DNA of 64,000 bases from Bryobacter sp. (GTDB lineage Bacteria > Acidobacteriota > Terriglobia > Bryobacterales > Bryobacteraceae), in NCBI GenBank assembly GCA_022843605.1, contig JALHNI010000003.1, forward strand, positions 1 to 64,000, written 5' to 3'. Under the pieces are notes generated by a model, which saw nothing but the letters and a program-made list of their open reading frames with translations, did not search any database and was not told where the DNA came from. A program made the translations under genes and the position numbers. Below are positions 1 to 8,659 of the stretch, one piece after another (the stretch's first letter is position 1; the number at the start of each line of letters is the position of its first letter).

Positions 1-413
1 TCCTCCACAAAAACTTCTTCCGCTACCGCTCCCAAATCGAAAACGAATACCACCGTGCCCTCCGCGCCCTCGAACGCGCCAAACTCCTCCCCAAAATTGG
101 CTCCGCTCCGGAGCCCCCAACAAATCCCCACCCCCCGGCAGGGCATCATGAAGAAGACACCAAAAGTCAGAGGAGTTCGCATGTGGTTCCTGTTGACGGC
201 CGCCCTGATGGCCGAACCGAATTCGTACGTCAGCCCGAAGGCTGCCGCACCCCTCAAAATCGACGGCGTCATCGACCACCAATGGGACTCCGCCCCTTGG
301 ACTTCCGACTTCGTCGACATCGAAGGCTCCGCGAAACCCAAGCCCCGCTTTCGCACCCGCGCCCGCATGATGTGGGACACCCAATACTTCTACATCGCCG
401 CCGAACTCTCTGA
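1..413 (+). CDS. C-terminal part of an unknown upstream gene (partial, end uncertain)
   Basis: In frame 3 the first ~110 bases read as a plausible protein tail (FFRYRSQIENEYHRALRALE, then a Pro-rich stretch). Short tails of the form 'RY...I...RAL..LE' with a Pro-rich end are something I associate with acidobacterial proteins, from memory only. The frame stays open through a second gene until a TGA at 411-413, and beyond about base 150 the residues look like an out-of-frame shadow (many Arg/His/Pro). So either the real stop has been lost by a frameshift or the true end is nearer 150-180. The start lies outside the window. No function can be assigned. Confidence 0.25.
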   Translation, partial: LHKNFFRYRSQIENEYHRALRALERAKLLPKIGSAPEPPTNPHPPAGHHEEDTKSQRSSHVVPVDGRPDGRTEFVRQPEGCRTPQNRRRHRPPMGLRPLDFRLRRHRRLRETQAPLSHPRPHDVGHPILLHRRRTL

Positions 414-1125
414 GCCGCACGTCTGGGGCACCCTCACCCGGCATGACTCCGTCATCTTTCACGACAACGACTTCGAAGTCTTCATCGATCCCAACGGCGA
501 TAGCCACGAGTACTTCGAATTCGAGATCAACGCGCTCAACACCTCCTGGGACCTCTTCCTCCCCAAGCCCTATAAAGACGCCGGAAGCGCCGACAACGGC
601 TGGGAAATTCCCGGTCTCCGCACCGCCGTTTCCGTTCGCGGTACCCTCAACGACCCTCGCGACATCGACCAGGGCTGGTCGGTTGAGATCGCCATTCCCT
701 GGGCTGCCTTCGGCGCCCGCGCCCGCATGCCCCTGCCTCCCCGCGAAGGCGACCAGTGGCGAGTCAACTTCTCTCGCGTTGAATGGCTCCACGAACTGGT
801 CGGCGGCAAGTACCAACGCATTAAAGGCACGAAGGAGGATAACTGGGTCTGGTCGCCCCAAGGCAAAGTGAACATGCACCTGCCCGAGCATTGGGGCTAC
901 GTGCAATTCGGCGGCGGAGCCTTCCGCCCTGACCCCTCACAGCCCGTCCGCCAGCGCCTGCAGGCCTACTACCAAAGCCAGTACGACTTCCACCGCTCCC
1001 GCAAACGCTGGGCCACCGATGCCGAGCTTCCCACCCCGCTCAAAGTCACCCGCGACCCGAAAGGTTGGCAGGCTTGCGAAGGCGCCCTGTGCATCCGCCA
1101 GGACGCTCTGGTGCAGCCTAGATAA
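181..1125 (+). CDS. Secreted carbohydrate-binding family 9-like protein
   Basis: 314-residue protein. The ATG at 181 is chosen because it follows a strong AGAGGAG ribosome site 6 bases upstream and opens directly into a short signal peptide (MWFLLTAALMA). The body has the CBM9-like pattern: a 'KIDGVIDHQWDSAPW' opening typical of the family, alternating beta-strand segments, the 'FHDNDFEVFIDPNGD' turn and 'GWSVEIAIPW'. Family members bind glycans or sit beside xylan-degrading domains; here no catalytic domain is present, so the protein is probably a stand-alone periplasmic or outer-surface binding protein. An in-frame ATG at 148 would add 11 residues, but it has no clear ribosome site and would bury the signal peptide. 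The neighbours do not suggest a substrate. Confidence 0.75.
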   Translation: MWFLLTAALMAEPNSYVSPKAAAPLKIDGVIDHQWDSAPWTSDFVDIEGSAKPKPRFRTRARMMWDTQYFYIAAELSEPHVWGTLTRHDSVIFHDNDFEVFIDPNGDSHEYFEFEINALNTSWDLFLPKPYKDAGSADNGWEIPGLRTAVSVRGTLNDPRDIDQGWSVEIAIPWAAFGARARMPLPPREGDQWRVNFSRVEWLHELVGGKYQRIKGTKEDNWVWSPQGKVNMHLPEHWGYVQFGGGAFRPDPSQPVRQRLQAYYQSQYDFHRSRKRWATDAELPTPLKVTRDPKGWQACEGALCIRQDALVQPR

Positions 1126-1405
1126 TCCAGAAGCCCATCAGTCGCACCACGTCCAGCGTCAATCGCGCCGCCACCACCAGGGCCAGCAAACCGGTCGCCT
1201 CTCGTGGCGGCCAATCCTTGGTTAGCAGCTTCCACGCCAGCAAAGCGAAACCGACAATCACCGCGAACGCTACCAGCGCCAACAGCAGCAGAATGAAGAA
1301 CGATGGCCGCTCTCCCAGCCACCCGAAGGCGACGATTCGAGCCGGCCCCGGTACCGCCAGCGCCCCGATCGTTGCCGCGCCTCCTGCCAGCCATCGTTGG
1401 TCCAT
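1118..1405 (-). CDS. Small multi-pass membrane protein, unknown
   Basis: 95 residues on the minus strand, converging with the CBM9-like gene and overlapping its end by 8 bases. Three hydrophobic stretches are visible: a short Ala/Gly-rich one near the N-terminus, a strong one (FFILLLLALVAFAVIVGFAL) around residues 36-56, and a third (GLLALVVAARLTLDVV) near residues 71-88. The start ATG has only a weak, very close GAAGGG upstream. It could be a small inner-membrane protein. I recognise no family. Confidence 0.5.
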   Translation of the reverse strand: MDQRWLAGGAATIGALAVPGPARIVAFGWLGERPSFFILLLLALVAFAVIVGFALLAWKLLTKDWPPREATGLLALVVAARLTLDVVRLMGFWII

Positions 1406-1445
1406 CCCTTCATCGTAGACTGAACCTAAAGAGGAGGATCATCGC

Positions 1446-2129
1446 TTGGCTTTGATCGGGTTTGTCGCCAATTACGAGGACCTGTCCACGGATCGTGGCT
1501 ACCAGTTTCGCTTCCGCTGCGACAAATGCGGCAACGGCTACATGACGCAGTACAAGGCGTCCACCCTCGGCATGGCACAGTCGTTGTTGAACGTCGCCGG
1601 CAGCTTTCTCGGCGGCATGGGTAACTTCGGCAACGCCGCTTACGAAGTGCAGCGCGCCGTCGGCGGCAAGGTTCACGACGCCGCCTTGGCCGAAGCCGTC
1701 GAGGAGGCTCGTCCCTCCTTCCGCCAGTGCACCAAGTGCGGTAAATGGGTTTGTGGCGAAGTCTGTTGGAACGCGAAAGCCAACCAATGCGAAGAGTGCG
1801 CGCCGGACTTCCACGAACACTTGGCCTCCAGTCAGGCCCAGGCCAAAGCGGACGCCGCCCGCGAACAGTTACAAAGTGCCGCCCGCGCCGTAAACTACAC
1901 CGAAGGCGTTGACCTCAGCGCCGACGCTTACGTTGCCGCCTCCACCGCCGCTACCAATTTGCAGGCCCGCAAAGTCACCTGCGCCGGTTGCGGTGCCGCC
2001 CTGTCGGACGCCGCCAAGTTCTGTGGTGAATGCGGCCAAGCCGTCCCGAAACCCGGCCCCAAGGCCTGCGGGAAATGCGGCACCATGACGGAGTCCAAGT
2101 TCTGCCCCGAGTGCGGCACCAAAATATAA
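1446..2129 (+). CDS. Zinc-ribbon protein with several Cys4 knuckles (TTG start)
   Basis: 227 residues. It starts at TTG 1446, with AGAGGAGG about 8-10 bases upstream; no ATG or GTG lies in a better place. Cysteine pairs mark at least four zinc knuckles: CDKCG near residue 25, CTKCG/CGEVC/CEEC between about 95 and 118, CAGCG/CGECG around 180-197, and CGKCG/CPECG at the C-terminus. The last two pairs resemble zinc-ribbon_2/double zinc-ribbon modules. Residues 45-80 are Gly/Ala-rich and mildly hydrophobic. Such proteins are cytoplasmic and usually bind nucleic acid or partner proteins; the exact role is unknown. It is followed at once by a strong hairpin terminator. Confidence 0.75.
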   Translation: MALIGFVANYEDLSTDRGYQFRFRCDKCGNGYMTQYKASTLGMAQSLLNVAGSFLGGMGNFGNAAYEVQRAVGGKVHDAALAEAVEEARPSFRQCTKCGKWVCGEVCWNAKANQCEECAPDFHEHLASSQAQAKADAAREQLQSAARAVNYTEGVDLSADAYVAASTAATNLQARKVTCAGCGAALSDAAKFCGECGQAVPKPGPKACGKCGTMTESKFCPECGTKI

Positions 2130-2157
2130 AAGCCGGAGTCCTTGCGAACTCCGGCTT
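2130..2157. terminator. Bidirectional hairpin terminator
   Basis: A perfect 10-bp stem AAGCCGGAGT/ACTCCGGCTT with an 8-base loop directly after the zinc-ribbon stop codon, flanked by A-rich sequence on the left and ending in TT on the right. It sits between two convergent genes and can serve both. Confidence 0.75.
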
Positions 2158-2178
2158 CCATGATCGTAAAGACGTGAA

Positions 2179-3330
2179 CTAGGCGTTGCGGGCCAGCGCC
2201 TCGCTGTTCCAGCCTTCCACCGTCTGGATGCAGCAGCGGATATAGCCGAAAGCAAAGGCAAAAGCCTGTTGGTGGCGCGGATCGCCCGCAATGTTCGGGA
2301 CGTGGTCCGGCATCACCATGCCGTCGTAGCCCACTTCTTTGTAGGTCTTGATGCATTCCAGGAAGTTGACGTCGCCGTCATCCGGCAGCACTTCCTGGAA
2401 GTTCAGGAACTTGCCCTTGATATTGCGGAAGTGCACGTTGAAGATCTTCTTGCGATTGCCGAAATAGCGGATGATCTCGTGGATCTCCTTGTTCGGATTC
2501 TCGAGATCTTCGCTGATCGTGCCCTGGCAGAAGTTCAGCCCGTGGTAAGGATTTTCTTTGATGCTGACGAACTTCTTCAAGCCGTCGAAGCTGCCCAGCA
2601 CCGTCTCGACGCCGCGCCAGCCCTTGCCCTTCGGCATGCCGGGGTCATGCGGATGGCAGGCGATCTTCACTTTGTACTCGGCGGCTACCGGCACCACGCG
2701 CTCCAGGAAGTAGGTGATGCGCTCCCAGTAGAGGTCGGCCGGAACAGGGCCGGCTTCGGTGAGTGGCGGATCCTGTTTGCCTTTGTCATAGACGAAGGTG
2801 CTCAGCGACGCCCCGCCGCGGCCGATCGTGCGCTCCGTGCGCACCACGCCCAGAATGCTCATGTTGTACTTCGCCGCCGGAATGCCGGCCCGCGAAATGT
2901 TGCGGATGATGTTCTGGATGTCTTCGATGTCGCGGTCACGCTGGGGGCTGTTCCCCTTCATGATGTCCGGGTACTCGTGCCGCGTAATGTACGCCGAACT
3001 CAGCGGCAGGGGCACCATGTCGAGATTCATCTTGTGCTTCTCAACCCGCTCCTTCAGCGCCTTCAGGTTGTCGACGCTCCACTTCTCGTCGTACTTCCGC
3101 GACGGCAAAGTGCTGCAGATGCTGGTGAGCCCAAAGGCGGCGAACAGGCCCAGGCTCACGTCGTCGTCCGCATTCTGCGTTCCAAGTTTCATCACTCCCG
3201 GCCGGCCGGAAAGCGAAGGGTGAAATGATTTTGCGGCGGCGGCAGCGGCCGGCGTCGCCATAACGGCAGCGGCGGCGCTGGCTCCGGCGGCAGTAGCGGC
3301 GGAGGTGCTGAGAAAGTTACGTCTCTTCAT
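2179..3330 (-). CDS. Tat-exported mannonate dehydratase (UxuA)-like TIM-barrel protein
   Basis: 383 residues. The N-terminus has a twin-arginine leader (MKRRNFLST, then a long Ala-rich segment), so export by the Tat route is likely. The mature part carries the motifs of the UxuA/mannonate dehydratase family of the AP-endonuclease-like TIM barrels: HPHDP at 226-230 (HPDDP in UxuA), HGLNFCQG at 263-270, HFRNIK at 300-305, DDGDVN at 317-322 and PDH at 341-343; these supply metal ligands. UxuA dehydrates D-mannonate to 2-keto-3-deoxygluconate in hexuronate breakdown. Canonical UxuA is cytoplasmic, so an exported version may act on a different sugar acid. Its start overlaps the end of tsaE by 14 bases. 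Confidence 0.75.
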   Translation of the reverse strand: MKRRNFLSTSAATAAGASAAAAVMATPAAAAAAKSFHPSLSGRPGVMKLGTQNADDDVSLGLFAAFGLTSICSTLPSRKYDEKWSVDNLKALKERVEKHKMNLDMVPLPLSSAYITRHEYPDIMKGNSPQRDRDIEDIQNIIRNISRAGIPAAKYNMSILGVVRTERTIGRGGASLSTFVYDKGKQDPPLTEAGPVPADLYWERITYFLERVVPVAAEYKVKIACHPHDPGMPKGKGWRGVETVLGSFDGLKKFVSIKENPYHGLNFCQGTISEDLENPNKEIHEIIRYFGNRKKIFNVHFRNIKGKFLNFQEVLPDDGDVNFLECIKTYKEVGYDGMVMPDHVPNIAGDPRHQQAFAFAFGYIRCCIQTVEGWNSEALARNA

Positions 3331-3748
3331 GGTGCCGACATAATATCACTTCGATTCGCCGCGATTCGTCCGGTTCACGCTTCAGCCGCACCTCGATGTG
3401 TTCCCGCGGCCAGAGTTCGGGAAAGCGCTCGCCCCATTCGATCAGCGTGAGCGCCGGGCGGTCCAACAGTTCATCCAGGCCGAGCGCCGCTACCTCGTGA
3501 GCCTCGTCCAGACGGTAAAGGTCGATGTGGAAGACGCGCGGCGGATCGCCGTATTCGTGGATCAGCGTAAACGTCGGGCTCGTCACCGGGTCCGCGATTC
3601 CGCGCCCCTCCACGATGCCCTTGGTCAGAGTTGTCTTGCCCGCGCCCAGATCGCCAATCAGCAGCACCAGCGCTTGTTGTGGCCATTCCGCCGCCAACTG
3701 GCGGCCCAAAGCGATCGTCTCGTCTTCGCTATGCGTGATATGCGTCAC
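3317..3748 (-). CDS. tsaE: tRNA threonylcarbamoyladenosine biosynthesis ATPase TsaE
   Basis: 143 residues, GTG start. TsaE is the P-loop ATPase that works with TsaB and TsaD to place t6A at position 37 of ANN-decoding tRNAs. The Walker A motif GDLGAGKTT is near residue 33, followed by the family signature '[12 protein letters not shown]' and the 'HIDLYRLD' motif; 'LIEWGERF' near the end is also typical. Length is normal for the family. It overlaps nnr by 20 bases upstream and the sugar enzyme gene by 14 bases downstream, so it is translated as part of the rimP-nnr-tsaE operon. Confidence 0.95.
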   Translation of the reverse strand: MTHITHSEDETIALGRQLAAEWPQQALVLLIGDLGAGKTTLTKGIVEGRGIADPVTSPTFTLIHEYGDPPRVFHIDLYRLDEAHEVAALGLDELLDRPALTLIEWGERFPELWPREHIEVRLKREPDESRRIEVILCRHHEET

Positions 3749-5141
3749 GAAATGCCTCGGGCAGGTAGGTCAATAAGTCAGTGGCGATCACACAGCGCTC
3801 GGTCAGCTTGGCCTCCGCGCATTCGCCGGCCTTGCCGTGCAACCACACCGCCGCGAGGATAGCCGCCTTGGCTGCGTCCGGATATTGGGCCAGCAGGCTG
3901 GCGATCATGCCGGTGAGAATGTCGCCGGACCCCGCTTTGGCCATCGCCGGCGAGCCCGTCGGGTTCACGTACACTTCGCCGTCCGGAAACGCGATCAGGC
4001 TCCGCTGGCCCTTCAGCACCAGCACCACGCCGTTCTTCTGGGCAAACAGCCGGGCGTCCGACACGCGGTCGCCGGTGCCCTTGGGCTGCAGGCGGCGCAT
4101 CTCCCCGGGGTGTGGGGTCAGCACCCGTAAGGCGCCCGCCTTCGGAATCTTCGTGGCCGCCAGCGTGTTCAGGGCGTCGGCGTCCACCACCATCGGCTGG
4201 CGCGCCTTTCGGTAGAGATCGACAGCGCGAGCGTCAAGGCCAAGTCCGGGCCCGACGGCCAGTACCGCGTACTTCGTCAGATCATCGAGACTCTTCGCGA
4301 TCATCAGCTCAGGTGGTAGGCGATCGGCTGCGCTATGCACCGACACCCAGCCGGCTCCCGCGCGCAACGCAGCCATTCCGGCCATTTCGGCCGCTCCGGT
4401 TTTGCCGAAAGCGCCACCGACGACCAGCACGTGGCCGAAGTCGCCCTTGTGCGCGCCCTTCGCCCGAGGTGCGAGCACCGCGGCAAACTCACTCGGTTCG
4501 TTCAGGTGTAGTTGGCTGCGCAACAGGTGGCTTGGCGAGCCGATCTGGACAACGCGGAAGTCGCCCAGGTGGTCGCAGTTGGGCGGTAGCGCGTGGGCCG
4601 GTTTGGGCGCCGTGAAGGTGACGGTGAGCGCGGCGCGCACCACTTCGCCTTCTGACTCGCCCGAGTCGCTGGCCATGCCCGAGGGCAGGTCGACGGCGAT
4701 CACCGGGGCTTCCAGTAGGTTGATTTCGGCGATCAGTTCGGCGGCTCGCCCCCGCGCCGGACCCGTAATGCCGGTCCCCAGCAGCGCATCGACAATCAGC
4801 GTGGGAGCGTCGGCGAAGCCGAGCGGAACATCGGCCGTCTGCAGCATCCGGTACTGCGCCGCCGCCTCATCGCCCAGTTCGTCCGGGGCGCAAGACAGAA
4901 TCACGTCGACCCGGGCGCGATCCACCACGGCCAGAATCCGGGCGATCGCGAGTCCGTCGCCGCCGTTGTTGCCTTTGCCGCAGTACACCGCCACCCGCTG
5001 GTTCGCCAACGGCCCGAATCGCTCGCGCATCTGCTCCACCACGCGGTGGGCGGCGTTCTCCATCAGGATGAGTCCCGGAATGCCGAGCTCCATCGTCTGC
5101 TCGTCTACCTGACGCATCTCCGCCGCCGTCAGCACTCGCAC
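3729..5141 (-). CDS. nnr: Bifunctional NAD(P)H-hydrate epimerase / ADP-dependent dehydratase
   Basis: 470 residues. The GTG at 5141 is preferred: it follows AAAGGA by about 8 bases and lies 4 bases after the rimP stop. A TTG at 5165 would add eight residues and overlap rimP. The N-terminal half is the YjeF_N epimerase (LTAAEMRQVD, then GKGNNGGDGLA, the NAD(P)HX site); the C-terminal half (from about residue 225) is the ribokinase-like dehydratase with KGDFGHVLVVGG, GPGLG, HPGEM and the AGSGDILTG anion-hole motif. Together they repair hydrated NADH/NADPH. The tsaE start lies inside its 3' end. Confidence 0.95.
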   Translation of the reverse strand: MRVLTAAEMRQVDEQTMELGIPGLILMENAAHRVVEQMRERFGPLANQRVAVYCGKGNNGGDGLAIARILAVVDRARVDVILSCAPDELGDEAAAQYRMLQTADVPLGFADAPTLIVDALLGTGITGPARGRAAELIAEINLLEAPVIAVDLPSGMASDSGESEGEVVRAALTVTFTAPKPAHALPPNCDHLGDFRVVQIGSPSHLLRSQLHLNEPSEFAAVLAPRAKGAHKGDFGHVLVVGGAFGKTGAAEMAGMAALRAGAGWVSVHSAADRLPPELMIAKSLDDLTKYAVLAVGPGLGLDARAVDLYRKARQPMVVDADALNTLAATKIPKAGALRVLTPHPGEMRRLQPKGTGDRVSDARLFAQKNGVVLVLKGQRSLIAFPDGEVYVNPTGSPAMAKAGSGDILTGMIASLLAQYPDAAKAAILAAVWLHGKAGECAEAKLTERCVIATDLLTYLPEAFRDAYHA

Positions 5142-5145
5142 GCTT

Positions 5146-5622
5146 TTATCCTTTCGGCCACTCAAACTTCAGGTTGGCCTTGCTGATCTGGTCCAGAGGA
5201 ACGTTCAGAGGCTCCTCATCCACGGTGATCGTCACCACGCCGTTGGCGAAGCCAGTCAGCCGGCCCACCAGCGTCTTGTGCTTGCCAAGAGGCTCGCGCA
5301 GCACCAGCTTGGCGAGCTGGCCGGTAAAGCGCGCATAGTCGCGCGGTGTGGTGAGGGCGCGTTCAATGCCGGGGGAGCCCACCTCTAACTGGTAGCTGTC
5401 GCCCGGGATCAGGTCCTCGGCGTCCAGCACCGCCGACACCTGGTGCGACACCATCTCGCACTCGTCCAGCGACACCCCTCCTTCAACGTCCTTGTCGAGG
5501 GTGATGCGCAGCAGTCGGTGCTTCCCGCCGCCCACCAACTCCACTTGCATCACTTCCAGGCCCAGGCTGGCGGCAGCCTGTTCCACGATTTCCTTTAAGC
5601 GGCCGAGAACTACTTCGCGCAA
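5146..5622 (-). CDS. rimP: Ribosome maturation factor RimP
   Basis: 158 residues from the TTG at 5622, which follows GGGAGG closely and starts the family-like N-terminus (LREVVLGRLKEIVEQAA). A longer reading to 5739 exists, but its extra ~39 residues do not look like RimP and would overlap the start of speA. RimP binds free 30S subunits and helps S12 assemble. Seen here are the 'GLEVMQVELVGGG' core, 'LRITLDKDVEGGVSLDECEMVS' region, the 'LEVGSPGIERAL' signature and the SH3-like C-terminal part. First gene of the minus-strand operon. NusA, its usual neighbour in many bacteria, is absent here. Confidence 0.9.
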   Translation of the reverse strand: MREVVLGRLKEIVEQAAASLGLEVMQVELVGGGKHRLLRITLDKDVEGGVSLDECEMVSHQVSAVLDAEDLIPGDSYQLEVGSPGIERALTTPRDYARFTGQLAKLVLREPLGKHKTLVGRLTGFANGVVTITVDEEPLNVPLDQISKANLKFEWPKG

Positions 5623-5751
5623 AACGCCTCCCAGTGTCACCGTAGCAGAAGACTGTAACCGAAATGGCGTTTTGGGCATCTGCCGATTCGTTAAACTGAA
5701 GGGGAGCCGGGCCATGCGTGCCCACCCGCTCCCGTGCAAGGACCCGAACCG

Positions 5752-7695
5752 TTGAGCTTAAAAACTACCGATGCCCCGACGAACTTTGAACCCAACGAGC
5801 GCTGGTCAGCAATCGACGCCAACGAACTCTACGACGTCAGCCGCTGGGGCAAAGGCTATTTCTCGGTTGGTCAGAACGGGCACTTGTGGGTGCACCCATC
5901 CAAAGAGCCCGGCCGTTCGATCGATCTCAAGAATCTGATCGATACGCTCCGGCTGCGCGGCATTCAGGCGCCGATCCTGATCCGTTTCGGTGAAATCCTG
6001 CGTCACCAATTGGGCGAGATCAACGACGCCTTTCAAGTCGCCATCAAGGAAAACGGCTACCAGGGCAAGTACATTTGCGTTTACCCGATCAAGGTGAATC
6101 AGCAGCGGCACGTGGTGGAAGAGGTGCTCGCTTACGGTAAGCAGTATGGCTTCGGCCTGGAGGCCGGCTCAAAGCCCGAACTGATGGCGGTGCTCGGCAT
6201 CACCGACGGCTCGACGCCGATTGTCTGCAACGGATTCAAGGACGACGAGTACATCGAGATGGTGATGCTCGCCAAGAAGATCGGCCGTAACATCACGCCG
6301 ATCATTGAGAAGTATACCGAGCTCGACCTGATCCTCAAGTACGCGGAGAAGACGGGCGCGAGGCCCACCATTGGTGTGCGCGTGAAGCTGGCGGCGCGGG
6401 GTTCCGGCCGTTGGAAGAGTTCGGGCGGCTATCGCTCGAAGTTCGGTTTGACGGTGAGCGAGGCGCTGAAAGTTCTGGCGGAGCTGAAGGCGCGGGGCAT
6501 GGAAGATTGCCTGGACCTGCTGCACTTCCACTTAGGCAGCCAGATTACGAACATTCGCCAAATCAAGGGCGCGGTGACGGAACTCGCCCGCATCTACGCT
6601 GACCTAAAGAAGCAGGGCGCGGGCCTGAAGTTCCTGGACGTCGGCGGTGGCCTGGGCATCGACTACGACGGCTCACAGACCGACTTCGAATCCAGCGTGA
6701 ACTACACGCTGCAGGAATACGCCAACGACGTGGTGCATCACATCCAGCATGTCTGCGACGAAGAGTCCGTGCCGCATCCTACCATCGTGACGGAGAGCGG
6801 ACGGGCGATCGCCGCTTATCACAGCGTGCTGGTATTTAATGTGGTGGGCGTCTCCGGCTTTGGCGACGAAGAACTGAAGGACGTCAGTTCAGAGGCCGAA
6901 CAGCCGCTGATCGACTTACAGGAGACGCACCGGTCGCTGACGCTTAAGAATCTGCTCGAGAGTTTCCACGATGCGCAGCAGGCACTGGATTCGGCGTTGA
7001 ATCTGTTCTCGCTCGGCTATATGTCGCTCGAACAGCGCAGCATGGCCGAGAATTACTATTGGACGATCTGCCGCCGGGTGCTGAACATGGCGCGCTCCTT
7101 GGATGTATTCCCCGAGGAACTCGAAGGGCTCGATAGCCTTCTGGCCGATACTTACTTCTGCAACTTCAGCCTGTTCCAATCGATGCCGGATAGCTGGGCC
7201 ATTAAGCAACTCTTCCCGGTGATGCCGATTCACCGGCTGAACGAACGTCCGCACCGCAAGGGCGTGCTGGGCGACGTATCCTGTGACTCGGACGGCAAGA
7301 TTGACCAGTTTATCGACCGGCGCGACGTCAAGAAGACGCTCCCGCTGCATCCCTTCACCGATGGCGAGTACTATCTCGGTGCTTTCCTTGTCGGGGCCTA
7401 TCAGGAAATTCTGGGTGACTTACACAACCTGTTCGGCGATACGAATGCCGTGCACATTAAGTTAAGTGATACCGGTTCCTACGAGCTCGAGCACTACGTG
7501 CCGGGCGATACGGTGCGCGAGGTGTTGGACTACGTGCAGTTCTCTTCCAAGGCCCTGCTGGAGCAGTTCCGGCGCGATGTGGAAGTTGCGCTGCGCGAAG
7601 GCCGGATTGGCTACGAAGAATCCGGGCGCCTGCTGCGCTTTTACGAAGACGGATTGCAGGGTTATACCTACCTGGAAGACGCCCACGTTAAGTAG
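5752..7695 (+). CDS. speA: Biosynthetic arginine decarboxylase (PLP-dependent)
   Basis: About 647 residues from the TTG at 5752 (AAGGA nine bases upstream); a GTG at 5734 in the same frame is the alternative. Catalyses arginine to agmatine plus CO2, the first step of polyamine synthesis. The PLP lysine lies in YPIKVNQQRHVVEEV; GLEAGSKPEL, the TIM-barrel 'HLGSQITNI' and 'DVGGGLGIDYDGS' phosphate-binding motif follow, and the second active-site region is 'CDSDGKI'. Length matches bacterial SpeA (about 630-660). Divergent from rimP across roughly 130 bases. The 3' end runs into the following RNA methyltransferase gene. Confidence 0.95.
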   Translation: MSLKTTDAPTNFEPNERWSAIDANELYDVSRWGKGYFSVGQNGHLWVHPSKEPGRSIDLKNLIDTLRLRGIQAPILIRFGEILRHQLGEINDAFQVAIKENGYQGKYICVYPIKVNQQRHVVEEVLAYGKQYGFGLEAGSKPELMAVLGITDGSTPIVCNGFKDDEYIEMVMLAKKIGRNITPIIEKYTELDLILKYAEKTGARPTIGVRVKLAARGSGRWKSSGGYRSKFGLTVSEALKVLAELKARGMEDCLDLLHFHLGSQITNIRQIKGAVTELARIYADLKKQGAGLKFLDVGGGLGIDYDGSQTDFESSVNYTLQEYANDVVHHIQHVCDEESVPHPTIVTESGRAIAAYHSVLVFNVVGVSGFGDEELKDVSSEAEQPLIDLQETHRSLTLKNLLESFHDAQQALDSALNLFSLGYMSLEQRSMAENYYWTICRRVLNMARSLDVFPEELEGLDSLLADTYFCNFSLFQSMPDSWAIKQLFPVMPIHRLNERPHRKGVLGDVSCDSDGKIDQFIDRRDVKKTLPLHPFTDGEYYLGAFLVGAYQEILGDLHNLFGDTNAVHIKLSDTGSYELEHYVPGDTVREVLDYVQFSSKALLEQFRRDVEVALREGRIGYEESGRLLRFYEDGLQGYTYLEDAHVK

Positions 7696-8386
7696 AGTCC
7701 ATGTCGTTTTAGTGACGCCGCGCAACCCCTTGAATATCGGGGCGGTGGCGCGCGCGGTGAGTAACTTCGGCTTCGAGAGTCTGCGCCTGGTGGACCCCTA
7801 CCGTGTCGCGATGGACGAAGCGCGTAGCGCACCTGGCGCCGGCGCCATTCTCGCCGCGGCGCGGGAGTTCGCGACGGTGGCTGAGGCGGTGGCCGATTGC
7901 GGTCTGGTGGTGGGAACGGCCTCGATGGACTTGCGTGAGTCCCGCATGCCGCTCGATCGTCTGGAGGATGCGGCTCCGTTCATTCGCGGTACGCCGGGGG
8001 ATGTCGCCCTGCTTTTCGGCTCAGAGAAGTACGGACTTTCGAACGACGACATCAGCTTCTGCCATCGGCTGGTGCGCATTCCGACGCGGCCGGAACATGG
8101 GTCAATGAACCTGGGCCAAGCCGTGGCGGTCTGTCTCTACGAATTGATCCGGGAACCTGGCTCCTTCCCGCCGGCGATCCGCCGGCAAGCACCGGCCGAG
8201 CAGTTGGACCGTTTGGCCGATGGCTGGCACGCCGTGTTGACGCAGGCCGAGTATGCGCAGATGCCCACCACCATGCACAAGATCCGCCGGCTACTGCGAA
8301 GGCTGCAGCTGTCGCCCAAGGACGCGCAAGCTGTGCAAGGGATGGTGCGTCAGGTGCTTTGGAAACTCGGAAGCAAGTTATCCTAG
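7607..8386 (+). CDS. SpoU/TrmJ-type RNA 2'-O-methyltransferase (start uncertain)
   Basis: SPOUT-class methyltransferase. The conserved core opens with 'VHVVLVTPRNPLNIGAVARA' from about base 7697, followed by 'NFGFESLRLVDP', 'LLFGSEKYGLSN' and 'IPTRPEHGSMNLGQAVAVCLYEL', the three SpoU motifs that form the knotted SAM site; a TrmJ-like C-terminal helix region with 'LRRLQLS' follows. No ATG, GTG or TTG lies just before the core. The nearest upstream in-frame start is TTG 7607, inside speA; GTG 7712 would cut into the first beta strand. The gene may therefore use a non-standard start or be coupled to speA termination. Target RNA not determined. Confidence 0.85.
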   Translation: MATKNPGACCAFTKTDCRVIPTWKTPTLSRVHVVLVTPRNPLNIGAVARAVSNFGFESLRLVDPYRVAMDEARSAPGAGAILAAAREFATVAEAVADCGLVVGTASMDLRESRMPLDRLEDAAPFIRGTPGDVALLFGSEKYGLSNDDISFCHRLVRIPTRPEHGSMNLGQAVAVCLYELIREPGSFPPAIRRQAPAEQLDRLADGWHAVLTQAEYAQMPTTMHKIRRLLRRLQLSPKDAQAVQGMVRQVLWKLGSKLS

Positions 8387-8392
8387 AAATAC

Positions 8393-8659
8393 ATGACGAA
8401 ATGCGAACGCACTTACGAGTTGGCCCGCCCGCTCGATGACGGCCTGCTGAAGCAAATCGGCGCGATGCAGGGCATTGTGGGGATTCAGAAGCTGCGGCCG
8501 TCTGCGCAAATGGATGCGATTACGGTGGGTTGGGATGCCGCCCGCCTTTCCATTCCGCAATTGGAAAGCCTGTTGGCGCAGCATGGCTTTTCGCTGAAGC
8601 CTTTCGTTCCCCCGCCACCGCCCGTGAAGCCCGAGCCGGCACCTGAAGCAAAGGGATGA
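8393..8659 (+). CDS. Small hypothetical protein between RNA methyltransferase and NadE
   Basis: 88 residues, ATG start six bases after the methyltransferase stop. The fold looks like a short beta-alpha-beta unit (GIVGIQKLRPSAQMDAITVGWDAARLS, then a helix ESLLAQHGFSL) followed by a Pro-rich tail (PPPPPVKPEPAPEAKG). The pattern vaguely resembles heavy-metal-associated ferredoxin-like domains, but there is no CxxC metal site. Its stop overlaps the nadE start (ATGA), so the two are translationally coupled. Function unknown. Confidence 0.7.
   Translation: MTKCERTYELARPLDDGLLKQIGAMQGIVGIQKLRPSAQMDAITVGWDAARLSIPQLESLLAQHGFSLKPFVPPPPPVKPEPAPEAKG

Noticed and set aside
2269..3228. Long plus-strand frame opposite the mannonate dehydratase-like gene
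   Set aside because: Antisense shadow in GC-rich sequence; the minus-strand frame has a Tat leader and conserved motifs.
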